Source of the DNA: Enterococcus ratti
GTDB taxonomy: Bacteria; Bacillota; Bacilli; Lactobacillales; Enterococcaceae
Reading direction: 5' to 3'
Length of the DNA: 64,000 bases
Assembly (NCBI RefSeq): GCF_001886195.1
Contig: NZ_JXLB01000003.1
Span: 1-64,000, forward strand
Positions 10,140 to 19,116 of this stretch are shown here, in pieces. Numbering within the stretch: position 1 is the first letter of the stretch; each line of letters starts with the position of its first letter. The notes under the pieces are model-generated. The model ran no database searches and was not told the DNA's origin. It was given only the letters and a program-made list of their open reading frames with translations. Position numbers and translations under genes: made by a program.

Positions 10140-11083
10140 TAGCTGGCACCTCCATCTTTCACTGCTACTTTATGCGTCGGTGTGATCGGACGAAGATCAT
10201 ACACGCGACCAGTGGCATCATAGTACTCCTTTTGATTTTGAATATATTCACGCTCTACTCTTCGGCGATTTTCTTTATGCTTTTCTCTATTTTCTACATC
10301 AATCCGAGGAATAGCAGAAAGTAAACGCTTAGTATAGATGTGCCGTGGATCATGATAAATGTCTTCTCTTGTTCCAATTTCAACAAATCTACCTTTATAC
10401 ATAATAGCGATATTATCACACATATGTTTAACGACTCCTAAATCATGTGAAATGAACAAATAACTAAGGCCAAATTCTTGTTGGATGCGTTTCATGAAGT
10501 TTAATACTTGTGCTTGAACAGACAAGTCTAAAGCAGAAACTGGCTCATCCGCTACAATCAATTTTGGATTCGTGGCTACCGCTCGAGCTACTCCTAAACG
10601 TTGACGTTGTCCGCCTGAAAATTCATGAGGATATTTATATAAAGCATCTTCTGGCATCCCTACAATATCTAGTAAACCTCTCACTTTTTTCTTTTCTTCT
10701 TGATCACTTAACCGTTCAAAATTACGAATTGGCTCTGCAATAATGTCCAACACACGTTTTTTAGGATTTAAACTAGACATCGAATCTTGAAAGATCATCT
10801 GAACGTCTTTGTTGTAACCTATTTTTTTACGGTTGTTTTTTTTCGTAACATCTTTTCCTTCATAAATAATTTGTCCAGAGGTTACTTTTTCCAATCCAAC
10901 CACTGCTTTTCCAGTAGTTGATTTTCCTGAACCTGACTCACCGACTAGTCCATAAGTTTTTCCTTTTTCAATAATGAAATCCACCCCATCTACCGCATAA
11001 ACATGGTCCGTTATTCGATTAAAAAAACCACTGCGAATAGGATAGTGAACTTTTAAATTGTTGATTGTAATTAATTCTGACAT
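10139..11083 (-). CDS. oppF: Oligopeptide ABC transporter ATPase OppF
   Basis: Peripheral ATPase that powers peptide import. Walker A is GESGSGKST (about 48-56), signature FSGGQRQRLGVARA, and Walker B LIVADEPVSALD. An oligopeptide-transporter C-terminal extension follows. The 314-residue protein resembles OppF/DppF rather than OppD in its N-terminal pairing and lack of the terminal Cys-rich tail. It starts immediately after the oppD stop and overlaps oppB by one base. Confidence 0.93.
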   Translation of the reverse strand: MSELITINNLKVHYPIRSGFFNRITDHVYAVDGVDFIIEKGKTYGLVGESGSGKSTTGKAVVGLEKVTSGQIIYEGKDVTKKNNRKKIGYNKDVQMIFQDSMSSLNPKKRVLDIIAEPIRNFERLSDQEEKKKVRGLLDIVGMPEDALYKYPHEFSGGQRQRLGVARAVATNPKLIVADEPVSALDLSVQAQVLNFMKRIQQEFGLSYLFISHDLGVVKHMCDNIAIMYKGRFVEIGTREDIYHDPRHIYTKRLLSAIPRIDVENREKHKENRRRVEREYIQNQKEYYDATGRVYDLRPITPTHKVAVKDGGAS

Positions 11084-12088
11084 CTACACCTCTCCTTTTT
11101 CGTCTTTAAAGTGGAAATGTTTATAACATGAACAGCGAACAAGATGATTTGGGGCAATTTCATGAAGTATCGGATTTTCTTCGTGATAGCTGGCAGGGAT
11201 CCAAGGAATACGCGGAGCAAAACGACAGCCCGTACGTGGCATGTTTTTCAAAGAAGGAACAACACCTTCAATAACATGCAGTTCTGCTTCATGGTTTCCT
11301 TCTTGAGGAATAGAATTTAATAATGAACGTGTATATGGATGCTTAGGGTGTTCAAATAATTCTTTTACATCAGCCACCTCAACAAATTGACCGCCATACA
11401 TTACCGCTACGCGATCAGCCATCTCAGCAACTACTCCCAAGTCATGGGTAATCAAAATAATGCCTGTTTTAGTTTCTTCTTGTAAATCCTTTAGTAAATC
11501 AAGAATTTGCGCTTGAATCGTTACGTCTAATGCCGTCGTTGGTTCATCTGCAATAACGATCGGCGGCTTGCACGCAATAGCAATGGCAATAATCACCCGC
11601 TGTCTCATCCCACCTGATAATTCATGAGGATATTGTCGCCCTACTCTGACAGGATTAGGGATTCCTACTTGTTTCAATAATTCTAACGCCCGTGTTTGCC
11701 TTTGCTCTGCATTCATCTTAGTATGATAAGATAACCCTTCTTTGATTTGATCTTCAATTCGCATTAAAGGATTCAAAGCAGATAAGGGATCTTGGAAAAT
11801 CATGCCGATATCATTTCCACGAATCTTGTTATACAAAGTTTCGTTTAATTCGATCAAATTTAAATCATTATATAATATTTCACCTGTGATTTTTGTGTTA
11901 TTTGGATCAAGCAACCCCATAATAGTAGTAGCCAATGTACTTTTTCCGCAACCGGATTCTCCAACAATTGCTAAGATTTCGTTTTTATCTAATGTAAAAG
12001 AAACGTCGTCTACTGCATCGTAATACTCATCTTTAAGACGAAAGCCCGTATGTAGGTTCTGAACATCTAACAGTTGGTTATTTGACAA
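11084..12088 (-). CDS. oppD: Oligopeptide ABC transporter ATPase OppD
   Basis: First gene of the opp operon and partner ATPase of OppF. It has Walker [10 protein letters not shown], signature [10 protein letters not shown], Walker [14 protein letters not shown], and the oligo_HPY-type C-terminal extension with the GCRFAPR element. One of the usual cysteines of that tail is replaced (RIPW where a Cys-Pro is common), while a CSC motif follows. Start is TTG at 12088 with GAGGGG seven bases upstream; no in-frame ATG fits the family N-terminus. A consensus promoter lies about 120 bases upstream. Confidence 0.93.
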   Translation of the reverse strand: MSNNQLLDVQNLHTGFRLKDEYYDAVDDVSFTLDKNEILAIVGESGCGKSTLATTIMGLLDPNNTKITGEILYNDLNLIELNETLYNKIRGNDIGMIFQDPLSALNPLMRIEDQIKEGLSYHTKMNAEQRQTRALELLKQVGIPNPVRVGRQYPHELSGGMRQRVIIAIAIACKPPIVIADEPTTALDVTIQAQILDLLKDLQEETKTGIILITHDLGVVAEMADRVAVMYGGQFVEVADVKELFEHPKHPYTRSLLNSIPQEGNHEAELHVIEGVVPSLKNMPRTGCRFAPRIPWIPASYHEENPILHEIAPNHLVRCSCYKHFHFKDEKGEV

Positions 12089-12206
12089 TCGAATACCCCT
12101 CTCTGCTCCCTAGACGGAAGTTTTTCTTAATAAAAAATGATAGTACACAGAATAAAATGTTTTATAATAGGTATTATTCTAAGAATAGTGTAATATATTA
12201 TTAATA

Positions 12207-12235
12207 ATTATATATAAAACTTTTTTACAATGCAA
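12207..12235 (-). promoter_or_regulatory. SigA-type promoter of oppDFBCA
   Basis: On the minus strand TTGCAT (12235-12230) is followed after exactly 17 bases by TATAAT (12212-12207). This is a near-consensus vegetative promoter reading toward oppD, leaving a 5' leader of roughly 110 bases. A 13-base inverted repeat (TATTCTTAGAATA) lies downstream in the leader near 12176-12188. Confidence 0.75.
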
Positions 12236-12257
12236 GATAATTTCAAATTGTTGCCAG

Positions 12258-12272
12258 AATTATCAGAAAAAT
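12258..12272 (-). promoter_or_regulatory. CodY-like box upstream of opp promoter
   Basis: AATTATCAGAAAAAT matches the known CodY consensus AATTTTCWGAAAATT at 13 of 15 positions. It sits 22 bases upstream of the opp -35 element. Opp and dpp operons are established CodY targets in several low-GC Gram-positive bacteria, so nutrient-dependent repression is a reasonable inference. Confidence 0.4.
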
Positions 12273-12309
12273 CTATCAAGAAATAGATAAACTCCTACAA
12301 AGATTAAAC

Positions 12310-12350
12310 AAAAAGTGAGTAAAGACTGAATCAGTCTTTACTCACTTTTT
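12310..12350 (-). terminator. Terminator after acpP
   Basis: A 41-base near-perfect palindrome (arms 12310-12329 and 12331-12350) lies 10 bases beyond the acpP stop. It is flanked by an A-run on one side and a T-run on the other, so it is a strong, possibly bidirectional, terminator. It insulates acpP from the opp operon. Confidence 0.88.
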
Positions 12351-12360
12351 ATTCTAATTG

Positions 12361-12603
12361 CTAGCTAAGATGACTACTAATATAATCCACTGCGCCTCCG
12401 ACTGTTTCAATTCGTTCGGCATCTTCATCAGAAATTTCTGTACCAAATTCATCTTCAAGTTCCAAAACAAATTCCATGATACTGATTGAATCAGCCTTTA
12501 AGTCATCCTTGATATTTAATTCATCAGTTACTTTATCCGCATCAATTTCAAAATGATTTGAAATGATTTTTGCTACTTTGTTAAATACTTCTTCACGCGA
12601 CAA
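12361..12603 (-). CDS. acpP: Acyl carrier protein (PlsX-linked)
   Basis: Small acidic carrier whose phosphopantetheinylated serine holds acyl chains. The attachment motif is ADSIS with Ser39, a variant of the usual DSL. The open frame extends 15 codons upstream, but TTG at 12603 is preceded by GGAGGTG at 8 bases and gives [10 protein letters not shown], so an 80-residue protein is preferred. It follows plsX, as in many Firmicutes. Enterococci commonly have a second ACP in the fab cluster; this one may mainly serve acyl transfer with PlsX. That division of labour is inference. Confidence 0.9.
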   Translation of the reverse strand: MSREEVFNKVAKIISNHFEIDADKVTDELNIKDDLKADSISIMEFVLELEDEFGTEISDEDAERIETVGGAVDYISSHLS

Positions 12604-12730
12604 TGTTTTCACCTCCAACAATGTCAAATTGCCGTTTTCCTTCACCACAGCTAATTTTACTTACATTTTCAAAAATTGTCTACCTTTTTTTCATCCCTTC
12701 TTTTATCGCTAAACAAAAAAATTATTCTGT

Positions 12731-13723
12731 CTATTTTTCAAATTGTTCAACCAGCTGTCCGATCACATTTGTTTCAAGCATCGTATGGATTTGTCTGATC
12801 GTATGTCTCACTGCATCCGGTCCCGTTGCTCCATGGGTTTTAATTACTGGTGCCTTTAAGCCAAAGAGAACTGCGCCCCCGTGTTTTGAATAATCCATTT
12901 CTGTCTTCAATGAACGCAAGCCATCTTTTAACAACATAGCCCCCATTTTTCCTTTAAATCCCTCATTTAAAATAGCTGATTTCAAAAGCTCCATCAAGTT
13001 CATGGCGGTTCCTTCAATTGATTTTAAAACGGCATTTCCAGTAAAACCATCAGTTACCACCACATCAGCTACACCATTTAATAATTCTCTCGCCTCAACA
13101 TTCCCAATAAAATTCAAACTCGTTTCATTTTGCAATAATTCAAATGCTTTTTTTGTTAGTTCACTTCCTTTGGTTTCTTCTGTTCCATTATTCAACAAAG
13201 CCACACGAGGTCGACCAATTCCACGTACTTTTCTTGCATAGAACGAACCTAAAATACCATATTGCAGCAAATGTTCCGGTTTGTTTTCGGCATTTGCACC
13301 TAAATCAAGCATATCAAAACCTGCATTTGTTTTACCTATAACAGGTAGCGTAGACATTAACCCCGGGCGTTCAATGTTTTTAATACGCCCGACAATAAAT
13401 AAACCTGCTGCTAATAGTGCTCCTGTGTTGCCGGCCGAAAATACAGCATCAGCTTCGCCATTTTTTACTGCTTGTGCAGCCAACACCATCGAAGCATTCT
13501 TTTTGCGACGAATCGCTCTTACAGGTTCATCATCGCTGTTGATTTTTTCATCTGTGTGAACAATTGTGAAATTATTTTGGACTGTTAAATATTTCTTGAT
13601 CTCTGATTCTTTACCATAAAGGATAAATTCCACATCTGGAAAATCTTTTTGTGCTAAAGACACACCTTCTACAATTGCTTGTGGAGCATGATCTCCGCCC
13701 ATTGCATCTACGGCAATTTTCAT
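12731..13723 (-). CDS. plsX: Phosphate acyltransferase PlsX
   Basis: Converts acyl-ACP and phosphate into acyl-phosphate, the donor for PlsY in phosphatidic acid synthesis. The N-terminus [14 protein letters not shown] is the family hallmark, followed by the conserved [10 protein letters not shown] and [10 protein letters not shown] elements and the C-terminal [15 protein letters not shown] three codons earlier is possible, but AAGGAG lies 8 bases before this ATG, giving 330 residues. It lies between recG and acpP. A peripheral membrane protein in characterised species. Confidence 0.95.
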   Translation of the reverse strand: MKIAVDAMGGDHAPQAIVEGVSLAQKDFPDVEFILYGKESEIKKYLTVQNNFTIVHTDEKINSDDEPVRAIRRKKNASMVLAAQAVKNGEADAVFSAGNTGALLAAGLFIVGRIKNIERPGLMSTLPVIGKTNAGFDMLDLGANAENKPEHLLQYGILGSFYARKVRGIGRPRVALLNNGTEETKGSELTKKAFELLQNETSLNFIGNVEARELLNGVADVVVTDGFTGNAVLKSIEGTAMNLMELLKSAILNEGFKGKMGAMLLKDGLRSLKTEMDYSKHGGAVLFGLKAPVIKTHGATGPDAVRHTIRQIHTMLETNVIGQLVEQFEK

Positions 13724-13770
13724 TATTTCCACTCCTTTTTTATCATCACTGTAAAGTATAGCATAGTCTG

Positions 13771-15807
13771 CTAATCAAAATAACGACTATCTTTATTTTC
13801 TGTCTGCAAGCTCCTAGCTAATATCTGATATTCAGGTAATATCTGCCAATTTTTAATTTGCCAAACTTTCCGCGCTTCTTCCCGTGCAACTTCTAAGACA
13901 TTTCCATCCGTCACAAGATCGGCAATTGCAAACTGCGGCAAGCCGGATTGACGAAACCCAAACACTTCACCGGGACCACGTAATTCTAAATCTTTCTCGC
14001 TTAAAACAAACCCGTTATTTGTCTTCGTCATGATTTTCATTCGCTCCACTCCCAATTCATTTTTAGGATTGGCTACTAATACACAATAAGATGCATCACT
14101 TCCCCGTCCCACGCGTCCGCGTAATTGGTGCAACTGTGCTAATCCAAAGCGGTCGGCATCCATAATCAGCATCACTGTAGCATTAGGAACATTTACCCCC
14201 ACTTCAATCACCGTTGTTGAAACCAAAATCTGCATCTTATTTTCTTTAAAATTTTCCATAATTGCTTCTTTTTCTTGGTTTCTCATTTTTCCATGCAACA
14301 ACCCTACCTCATACTGAGGTGCAAAAAGCGTACTTAATTTTTCATAAATTTCAACAGCATTTTTGACATCCAAAGCTTCTGATTCTTCAATTAGCGGACA
14401 AATAACATACATTTGATGTCCGGCCGCTAATTCTTTTTTTGTCCAATCTAATACATTATTTAATTGAGGCGTCCGTACCCATCTAGTTTCAATTGGAATA
14501 CGTCCAGCTGGAAGTTCATCAATAATTGAAACATCCATTTCTCCATATGCTGTAATAGCTAAAGTCCGAGGAATAGGCGTAGCCGTCATAAATAAAACAT
14601 CTGGACGCCAGCCTTTTTCTCGAAGTACTTTCCGCTGGTTGACACCAAACCGATGTTGCTCATCAGTAATAACTAACCCTAAATTTTGAAATGCAACTCC
14701 TTCTTGAATCAAAGCGTGAGTGCCAATAGCAATATCTATTTCCCCTTGTTCTAACATTTCAAGTAGTTCTCTGCGTTCTTTAGCCTTTGTAGCCCCCGTT
14801 AAAAGAGCAATTCTTACTTCTTGAGGATCAAACAAAGATTGAAGACTTTCCATGTGCTGCTGTGCTAAAATTTCAGTTGGTACCATTAAAGCACCTTGAA
14901 AACCAGCAGTAAACGTTGCGTATAAAGCGATCGCTGCCACAATCGTTTTGCCACTTCCTACATCACCTTGCAAAAGACGCTGCATGTGATGCGGATTTCT
15001 TAAATCACGACAGATTTCATTCGTTACTTTCTTTTGAGCATCGGTTAATTCAAAAGGCAGTTGTTGAATAAAGTGCTTTAATCGCTGAACGTCATATAAA
15101 ATTTCAAGTCCGTTTATTTCTGCTTTTTCTGATTCTTTCAGTCCTTGCAACTGCATTTGAAATAAAAAAAACTCTTCAAAAATGATTCTGCGCTTTGCTT
15201 GATGGTTTTCTTCATGATTGTTAGGAAAATGCATACTTTTTACCGCTGTTGAACGATCTAACAGACGATATTTATCAACTAAACGAACCGGAAGATTCTC
15301 TTCAATCAAACTTCCATATTCCTCAAATCCTCTCCTAATCAAATCCACTAAGGTTGTTTGTCGAATAGATTTATTGACATGATAAATGGGAGAAAAATCA
15401 TTTAAGGTTTGTGAGCCTAAAATCTTCATGCCGTTTAATGATTTTCGTTTAGCATCCCACTTACCATAAACAGCTATCTCTTCTGATAAAATAATTTTAT
15501 CTTTTAAATAGGGTTGATTAAAAAACGAGACATTAAATACTGCATGTTCTTGCCTCATGCGAAATTGAATCCGATTTTTCTTATAGCCAAAGCGACTCAT
15601 TACAGGTGGAGAAACCACGAGACCTTTTAAAGTAACTTTTTCTTGATCTAAAATCTCATTTAAATTTCTTTCTTGAATGTCTTCATACCGAAAAGGATAA
15701 TATGTCAGTAAATCTTCTATTGTATGTATCCCTAAACTAGCAAGACTGTCTGCTCTTTTTTGCCCCACACCTGCTAACATAGTCACTGGATCACTTAAAG
15801 ACCTCAT
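13771..15807 (-). CDS. recG: ATP-dependent DNA helicase RecG
   Basis: Branch-migration helicase that regresses stalled forks and processes Holliday junctions. The 678 residues contain an N-terminal wedge/OB domain (about 60-150), helicase domain 1 with Walker A GDVGSGKT (281-288) and DEQH box (382-385), helicase domain 2 with the QLRGRVGRG motif VI, and a C-terminal TRG-type region. The ATG has AAAGGAGG 10 bases upstream. It is followed 47 bases later by plsX, the normal Firmicute order. Confidence 0.96.
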   Translation of the reverse strand: MRSLSDPVTMLAGVGQKRADSLASLGIHTIEDLLTYYPFRYEDIQERNLNEILDQEKVTLKGLVVSPPVMSRFGYKKNRIQFRMRQEHAVFNVSFFNQPYLKDKIILSEEIAVYGKWDAKRKSLNGMKILGSQTLNDFSPIYHVNKSIRQTTLVDLIRRGFEEYGSLIEENLPVRLVDKYRLLDRSTAVKSMHFPNNHEENHQAKRRIIFEEFFLFQMQLQGLKESEKAEINGLEILYDVQRLKHFIQQLPFELTDAQKKVTNEICRDLRNPHHMQRLLQGDVGSGKTIVAAIALYATFTAGFQGALMVPTEILAQQHMESLQSLFDPQEVRIALLTGATKAKERRELLEMLEQGEIDIAIGTHALIQEGVAFQNLGLVITDEQHRFGVNQRKVLREKGWRPDVLFMTATPIPRTLAITAYGEMDVSIIDELPAGRIPIETRWVRTPQLNNVLDWTKKELAAGHQMYVICPLIEESEALDVKNAVEIYEKLSTLFAPQYEVGLLHGKMRNQEKEAIMENFKENKMQILVSTTVIEVGVNVPNATVMLIMDADRFGLAQLHQLRGRVGRGSDASYCVLVANPKNELGVERMKIMTKTNNGFVLSEKDLELRGPGEVFGFRQSGLPQFAIADLVTDGNVLEVAREEARKVWQIKNWQILPEYQILARSLQTENKDSRYFD

Positions 15808-15839
15808 CTATTATTAACCTCCTTTGCGTATGGCAATTC

Positions 15840-15868
15840 ATCTTATTAGAAGAACTCTTAAAATACAA
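15840..15868 (-). promoter_or_regulatory. Possible promoter of recG
   Basis: Minus-strand TTGTAT (15868-15863), 17-base spacer, TAAGAT (15845-15840). Each hexamer matches the vegetative consensus at about four of six positions. It would give a short leader before the recG Shine-Dalgarno. Confidence 0.3.
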
Positions 15869-16012
15869 AATAAAATAACATGATATTCCTAAGTGAATTC
15901 TTTAAAAATCTGTAGAAACAAAAAAATATTTTACTACTATTCCTTTTGCTTAAAGCAGCAAAAAGTGCCTGCTTTCCTAGGTAAATCAACTAAGACTTCG
16001 CTCTCGGCAACA

Positions 16013-16060
16013 AGCCGGAATATCCGAAAATTATTTATAAATTTTCAGGATATTCCGGCT
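16013..16060. repeat. Long inverted repeat between recG and fakA
   Basis: Left arm 16013-16032 pairs with 16040-16060, giving 20 bp with a single bulged A at 16047 and a 7-base loop. No T-run follows on either strand, so it is not a standard terminator. Together with neighbouring smaller hairpins (around 15953-15976 and 16102-16122) it fills the 409-base gap between recG and fakA. Its start, GTAATTA before the arm on the minus strand, resembles the element at 18.8 kb, which suggests a dispersed repeat family. Confidence 0.6.
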
Positions 16061-16172
16061 AATTACTCCTATGATGCTTTATCGTAGTTTTTTCTTCATT
16101 TAGTACTTTGAACGACAAAGCACTTAGGACGATAATAAAAACTCCCCTTGATCTACCAAGTAGTAACTCCAT
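16059..16172 (-). CDS. Candidate 37-residue hydrophobic peptide
   Basis: I do not recognise this product. An ATG at 16172 is preceded by GGGAG seven bases upstream. The reading frame gives a short peptide with a hydrophobic core GVFIIVLSALSF (about residues 10-21) and a basic tail ending KHHRSN. The stop codon falls in the right arm of the long inverted repeat at 16013-16060. It lies downstream of fakA on the same strand. Small membrane peptides of this size include type I toxins and holin-like peptides, but nothing here proves that it is expressed. It may be a chance frame in a repeat element. Confidence 0.25.
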   Translation of the reverse strand: MELLLGRSRGVFIIVLSALSFKVLNEEKTTIKHHRSN

Positions 16173-16216
16173 TTTATTTCTCCCATAAATACTTAAAAAC
16201 AAAAAATATTTTGTCT

Positions 16217-17899
16217 TTACTCTGCCGAGAATAGATAAGGATAAACCGGTTGATCGCCTTGATGAATCTCAATTTCTAAATCTGGGTAGTATTCCACTAA
16301 TTTAGATGACAGCTTCTCAGCTTGACTAATTGAACCACCTTCACCTACCAAAATGGTAACAATTTCTGTATCTTCAGTCACCATTTTTTTCAAAGTAACC
16401 AATGAAGCAACAATAATATCTGGATGAGAGACGATAATTTTACCATCAATCATTCCTAAGAAGTCTCCTTCAACGATCTTCACACCATCAATCGTCGTAT
16501 CACGAATCGCATGTGTTACTTGACCACTAATGACGCTTGCAAGCATTTCCGTCATAGTTTCTTTGTTTTCCTCTAAAGAAACTTGGTCGTTAAACGAAAG
16601 CATAGCTGTTAGTCCTTGAGAAATCGTTCTTGATGGTACAACAGCTACCGGAATATCGGCTACTTCTGCTGCTTGATCTGCTGCCATAAAAATGTTTTTA
16701 TTATTTGGTAATACAATCACTCGTTCCGCATTTACTTCTTGGATGGCTTTCACAATTTCTTCTGTACTTGGATTCATAGTTTGCCCACCACTGATTACAT
16801 AGTTCGCTCCTAAGCTTTCAAATAATTGTTGCACGCCTTTGCCAGCCGCAATCGCTACAATACCGTAAGGAACACGTGTAGTTTTACGTAGTGCTACATC
16901 TTGTGTTTTTTCATCATGTTCTAAAATCGTTTCATGCTGAAGACGCATGTTATCTACTTTAACTTTAATTAAAGAGCCAAATCTTTGACCATAATTCAAT
17001 ACCTCTCCGGGACTTTCTGTATGAACATGAACTTTGATGATTTCATCGTCATTTACTACTAATAGGGAATCCCCCAACCCATTTAAATAGTTACGGAACT
17101 CTTCATAGTCAAATGAACGATCAACTGTCGGCCCTTCTCCAATTTTTACCATAATTTCTGTACAATATCCATAATGGATATCTTCCGTCGCTAATTGGCC
17201 TTGCACGCTTCGATGATGCTCAGCATTAACCATTTCATCCATTTCTGCTGGAGATGGCTCATAGACTCCTTCCATTTGAAACTCGCCGTTTAAAGCACTT
17301 AAAAAGCCTTCGTATACAAATAACAGACCTTGCCCTCCGCTATCTACGACACCTACTTCTTTTAATACAGGCAGCAATTCAGGGGTTTTAGCTAAAGCAC
17401 GGCGGCCACCTTTTACAACAGCCTCCATCACTTCTACAACATTATCCGTCGTCTTAGCTTTCTTCTCTCCCGCTTTTGCAGCCTCTCGAGCAACAGTTAG
17501 AATCGTTCCTTCCACCGGCTTCATTACTGCTTTATAGGCTGTTTCTACTCCATGCGTAAACGCTGCAGCTAAATCTACAGCATTTAATACTCGCACATTG
17601 GGGATTTGTTTTGAAAAGCCTCGAAACAACTGTGATAAAATGACACCGGAATTTCCTCTAGCCCCCATCAACAAACCTTTAGACAACATTGCGGCTAATT
17701 CGCCTACTTTTTCAGAAGTAGCGTCGGCAACCGCTTTAGCTCCACTTGTCATTGATAAATTCATATTTGTTCCTGTATCACCATCAGGAACTGGAAATAC
17801 ATTTAACGAATTGACGTACTCTGCATTTATTTGCAGACGCTTCATGCCTGCCTGAACCATTTCCTGGAATTGGCTTGCATTGATTTCTGTTACATTCAC
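16217..17899 (-). CDS. fakA: Fatty acid kinase ATP-binding subunit FakA (DAK2 domain)
   Basis: Kinase subunit that, with a fatty-acid-loaded FakB, makes acyl-phosphate from exogenous fatty acids. An N-terminal DhaL/DAK2 domain (about 1-200) has the metal-ATP motif PDGDTGTNM (38-46). A middle domain and a C-terminal FakB-interaction domain make up 560 residues, the normal length for YloV/FakA. It follows the asp23-family gene by 51 bases and shares its operon. Formerly annotated as dihydroxyacetone-kinase-like. With plsX nearby, imported fatty acids can enter phospholipid synthesis. Confidence 0.92.
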   Translation of the reverse strand: MNVTEINASQFQEMVQAGMKRLQINAEYVNSLNVFPVPDGDTGTNMNLSMTSGAKAVADATSEKVGELAAMLSKGLLMGARGNSGVILSQLFRGFSKQIPNVRVLNAVDLAAAFTHGVETAYKAVMKPVEGTILTVAREAAKAGEKKAKTTDNVVEVMEAVVKGGRRALAKTPELLPVLKEVGVVDSGGQGLLFVYEGFLSALNGEFQMEGVYEPSPAEMDEMVNAEHHRSVQGQLATEDIHYGYCTEIMVKIGEGPTVDRSFDYEEFRNYLNGLGDSLLVVNDDEIIKVHVHTESPGEVLNYGQRFGSLIKVKVDNMRLQHETILEHDEKTQDVALRKTTRVPYGIVAIAAGKGVQQLFESLGANYVISGGQTMNPSTEEIVKAIQEVNAERVIVLPNNKNIFMAADQAAEVADIPVAVVPSRTISQGLTAMLSFNDQVSLEENKETMTEMLASVISGQVTHAIRDTTIDGVKIVEGDFLGMIDGKIIVSHPDIIVASLVTLKKMVTEDTEIVTILVGEGGSISQAEKLSSKLVEYYPDLEIEIHQGDQPVYPYLFSAE

Positions 17900-17950
17900 C
17901 TAGATAATCCTCCTTCAGATTGACTGCTGAACAACCAGCAAGCCTTCTGC

Positions 17951-18313
17951 CTAATCTGGCAGCACGCGAACACCTTGTACAAAAACATTAACAGAATTGG
18001 CCGTAACACCTAGCAATGTTTCCAAATTGTATTTTACTTTTTCTTGAACATTGCGAGAAACTTCTGAGATTTTTGTTCCATAACTAATAATCGTATAAAC
18101 ATCCACTGCCACGCCATTTGCTTCTTGACGAACCACTACTCCTCGAGAGTAATTTTCTTTACGCAAAATTTCAGTAATATTATCTTTTATTTGATTTTTG
18201 CTGGCCATTCCTACAACACCGAACACGTCTGTTGCAGCGCCACCAACAACTGTTGCGATCACATCATTGGTAATTTCAATGGTTCCAGCTGACGTTTGAA
18301 TTTTTACAGCCAT
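17951..18313 (-). CDS. Asp23/Gls24 family envelope stress response protein
   Basis: 120-residue Asp23-family protein (YloU type). The family core is visible: V/I-rich strands, GVVGMAS element near residue 33, GVAVDVYTIISYG (about 66-78), then VSRNVQEKVKYNLE. Its exact role is unknown; related proteins anchor at the membrane or respond to envelope stress. It precedes fakA, an association conserved across Firmicutes. The ATG has an AGGAGG Shine-Dalgarno. A divergent promoter pair separates it from rpmB. Confidence 0.9.
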   Translation of the reverse strand: MAVKIQTSAGTIEITNDVIATVVGGAATDVFGVVGMASKNQIKDNITEILRKENYSRGVVVRQEANGVAVDVYTIISYGTKISEVSRNVQEKVKYNLETLLGVTANSVNVFVQGVRVLPD

Positions 18314-18446
18314 GAATGAGCCTCCTTAACGAGCAAAATATACCCATTTTTCTTCTATCATATTTTATCATAGCGTTACTTGAATGAAAAGGTAGTTACC
18401 TTAAAGTACCAAAAAACTACTGTTAAATTTAGAATCAACTCTGTAT

Positions 18447-18475
18447 AATTTATAATTATTCCTGAGGATTGTCAA
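18447..18475 (-). promoter_or_regulatory. Promoter of asp23-fakA
   Basis: Minus-strand TTGACA (18475-18470) is a perfect -35 element; TAAATT (18452-18447) follows after 17 bases, with other A/T-rich -10 choices nearby. It points to the asp23-fakA genes and lies about 20 bases from the oppositely oriented rpmB promoter. Confidence 0.55.
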
Positions 18476-18495
18476 TTTCGTCACAGAAAATACAC

Positions 18496-18524
18496 TTGCA
18501 AATTAATAGGCTATATGATATGTT
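18496..18524 (+). promoter_or_regulatory. Promoter of rpmB
   Basis: TTGCAA (18496-18501), 17-base spacer, TATGTT (18519-18524), about 60 bases upstream of the rpmB start. It is divergent to the asp23-fakA promoter. Confidence 0.55.
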
Positions 18525-18583
18525 AGTCTGGTATGAGCTTAATTATTCTATTGCTCCAAATCAAGGCAAAGGAGGAAATTTAC

Positions 18584-18772
18584 ATGGCAAAAGTTTGTTA
18601 CTTTACAGGTCGTAAAACAAAAAGTGGCAACAATCGTTCACACGCAATGAACTCAACAAAACGTACTGTTAAACCCAACTTACAAAAAGTTCGCGTTATG
18701 ATCGACGGAAAACCTAAAAAAGTTTGGGTGTCAACTCGTGCTTTGAAATCAGGAAAAGTTGAACGCGTCTAA
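18584..18772 (+). CDS. rpmB: 50S ribosomal protein L28
   Basis: Large-subunit protein needed for late 50S assembly. The 62-residue protein begins [16 protein letters not shown] and ends in the conserved KSGKVERV. An open frame begins 17 codons earlier, but AAAGGAGG lies directly before this ATG and the family starts here. It is a single-gene transcription unit on the opposite strand from its left neighbours, with its own promoter and terminator, as is usual in Firmicutes. Confidence 0.97.
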   Translation: MAKVCYFTGRKTKSGNNRSHAMNSTKRTVKPNLQKVRVMIDGKPKKVWVSTRALKSGKVERV

Positions 18773-18787
18773 TTGAATGAATTTTAG

Positions 18788-18820
18788 AACCGTTCATGTA
18801 CTGAACGGTTTTTATTTTTA
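18788..18820 (+). terminator. Terminator after rpmB
   Basis: Perfect 9-bp stem (18788-18796 with 18802-18810) with loop TGTAC, followed by TTTATTTTTA. It lies 15 bases beyond the rpmB stop. Confidence 0.9.
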
Positions 18821-18823
18821 TAA

Positions 18824-18940
18824 GAGAGACTGAGACAGAAGTAATTAACGCCAAGAAATAAGTCGAAATTTACGAAAATGATTCATCCGTTTTTTGTAAA
18901 TTTCGGCTTATTTTTTAAAGAGGTATTTTTTGCCCCCATC
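18824..18940. repeat. Small intergenic hairpin element (GAGACTGAGACAGAA type)
   Basis: It begins GAGAGACTGAGACAGAAGT and contains a 23-bp inverted repeat (18856-18878 with 18891-18913; one mismatch and one G-T pair) followed by a T-run. Short elements beginning GAGACTGGGACA-like are familiar between genes in Lactobacillales genomes; that family resemblance is from memory. The usual matching right-hand terminus is not intact here. The remaining 18941-19116 is A/T-rich leader of yfhO with no clear consensus promoter. Confidence 0.5.
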
Positions 18941-19116
18941 ATTACTTTCAACCGAAAAAAACTATTTTTCTCTTATTTTTTCTCTCTTCTCATTTAAAGC
19001 ATGAAAAAAGCTTGTTTAATTTTTACAAAAAGCTAAAGTCTTTTCATGTAGATAAAAATATGAATATGATACACTAAAAGTATCTTTATATTCATAGAAA
19101 TTTGGTGAACGAAACA

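Noticed and set aside
15893-16087. 64-codon plus-strand frame in the recG-fakA gap
   Set aside because: It runs through the long inverted repeat, lacks a Shine-Dalgarno and encodes no recognisable motif.
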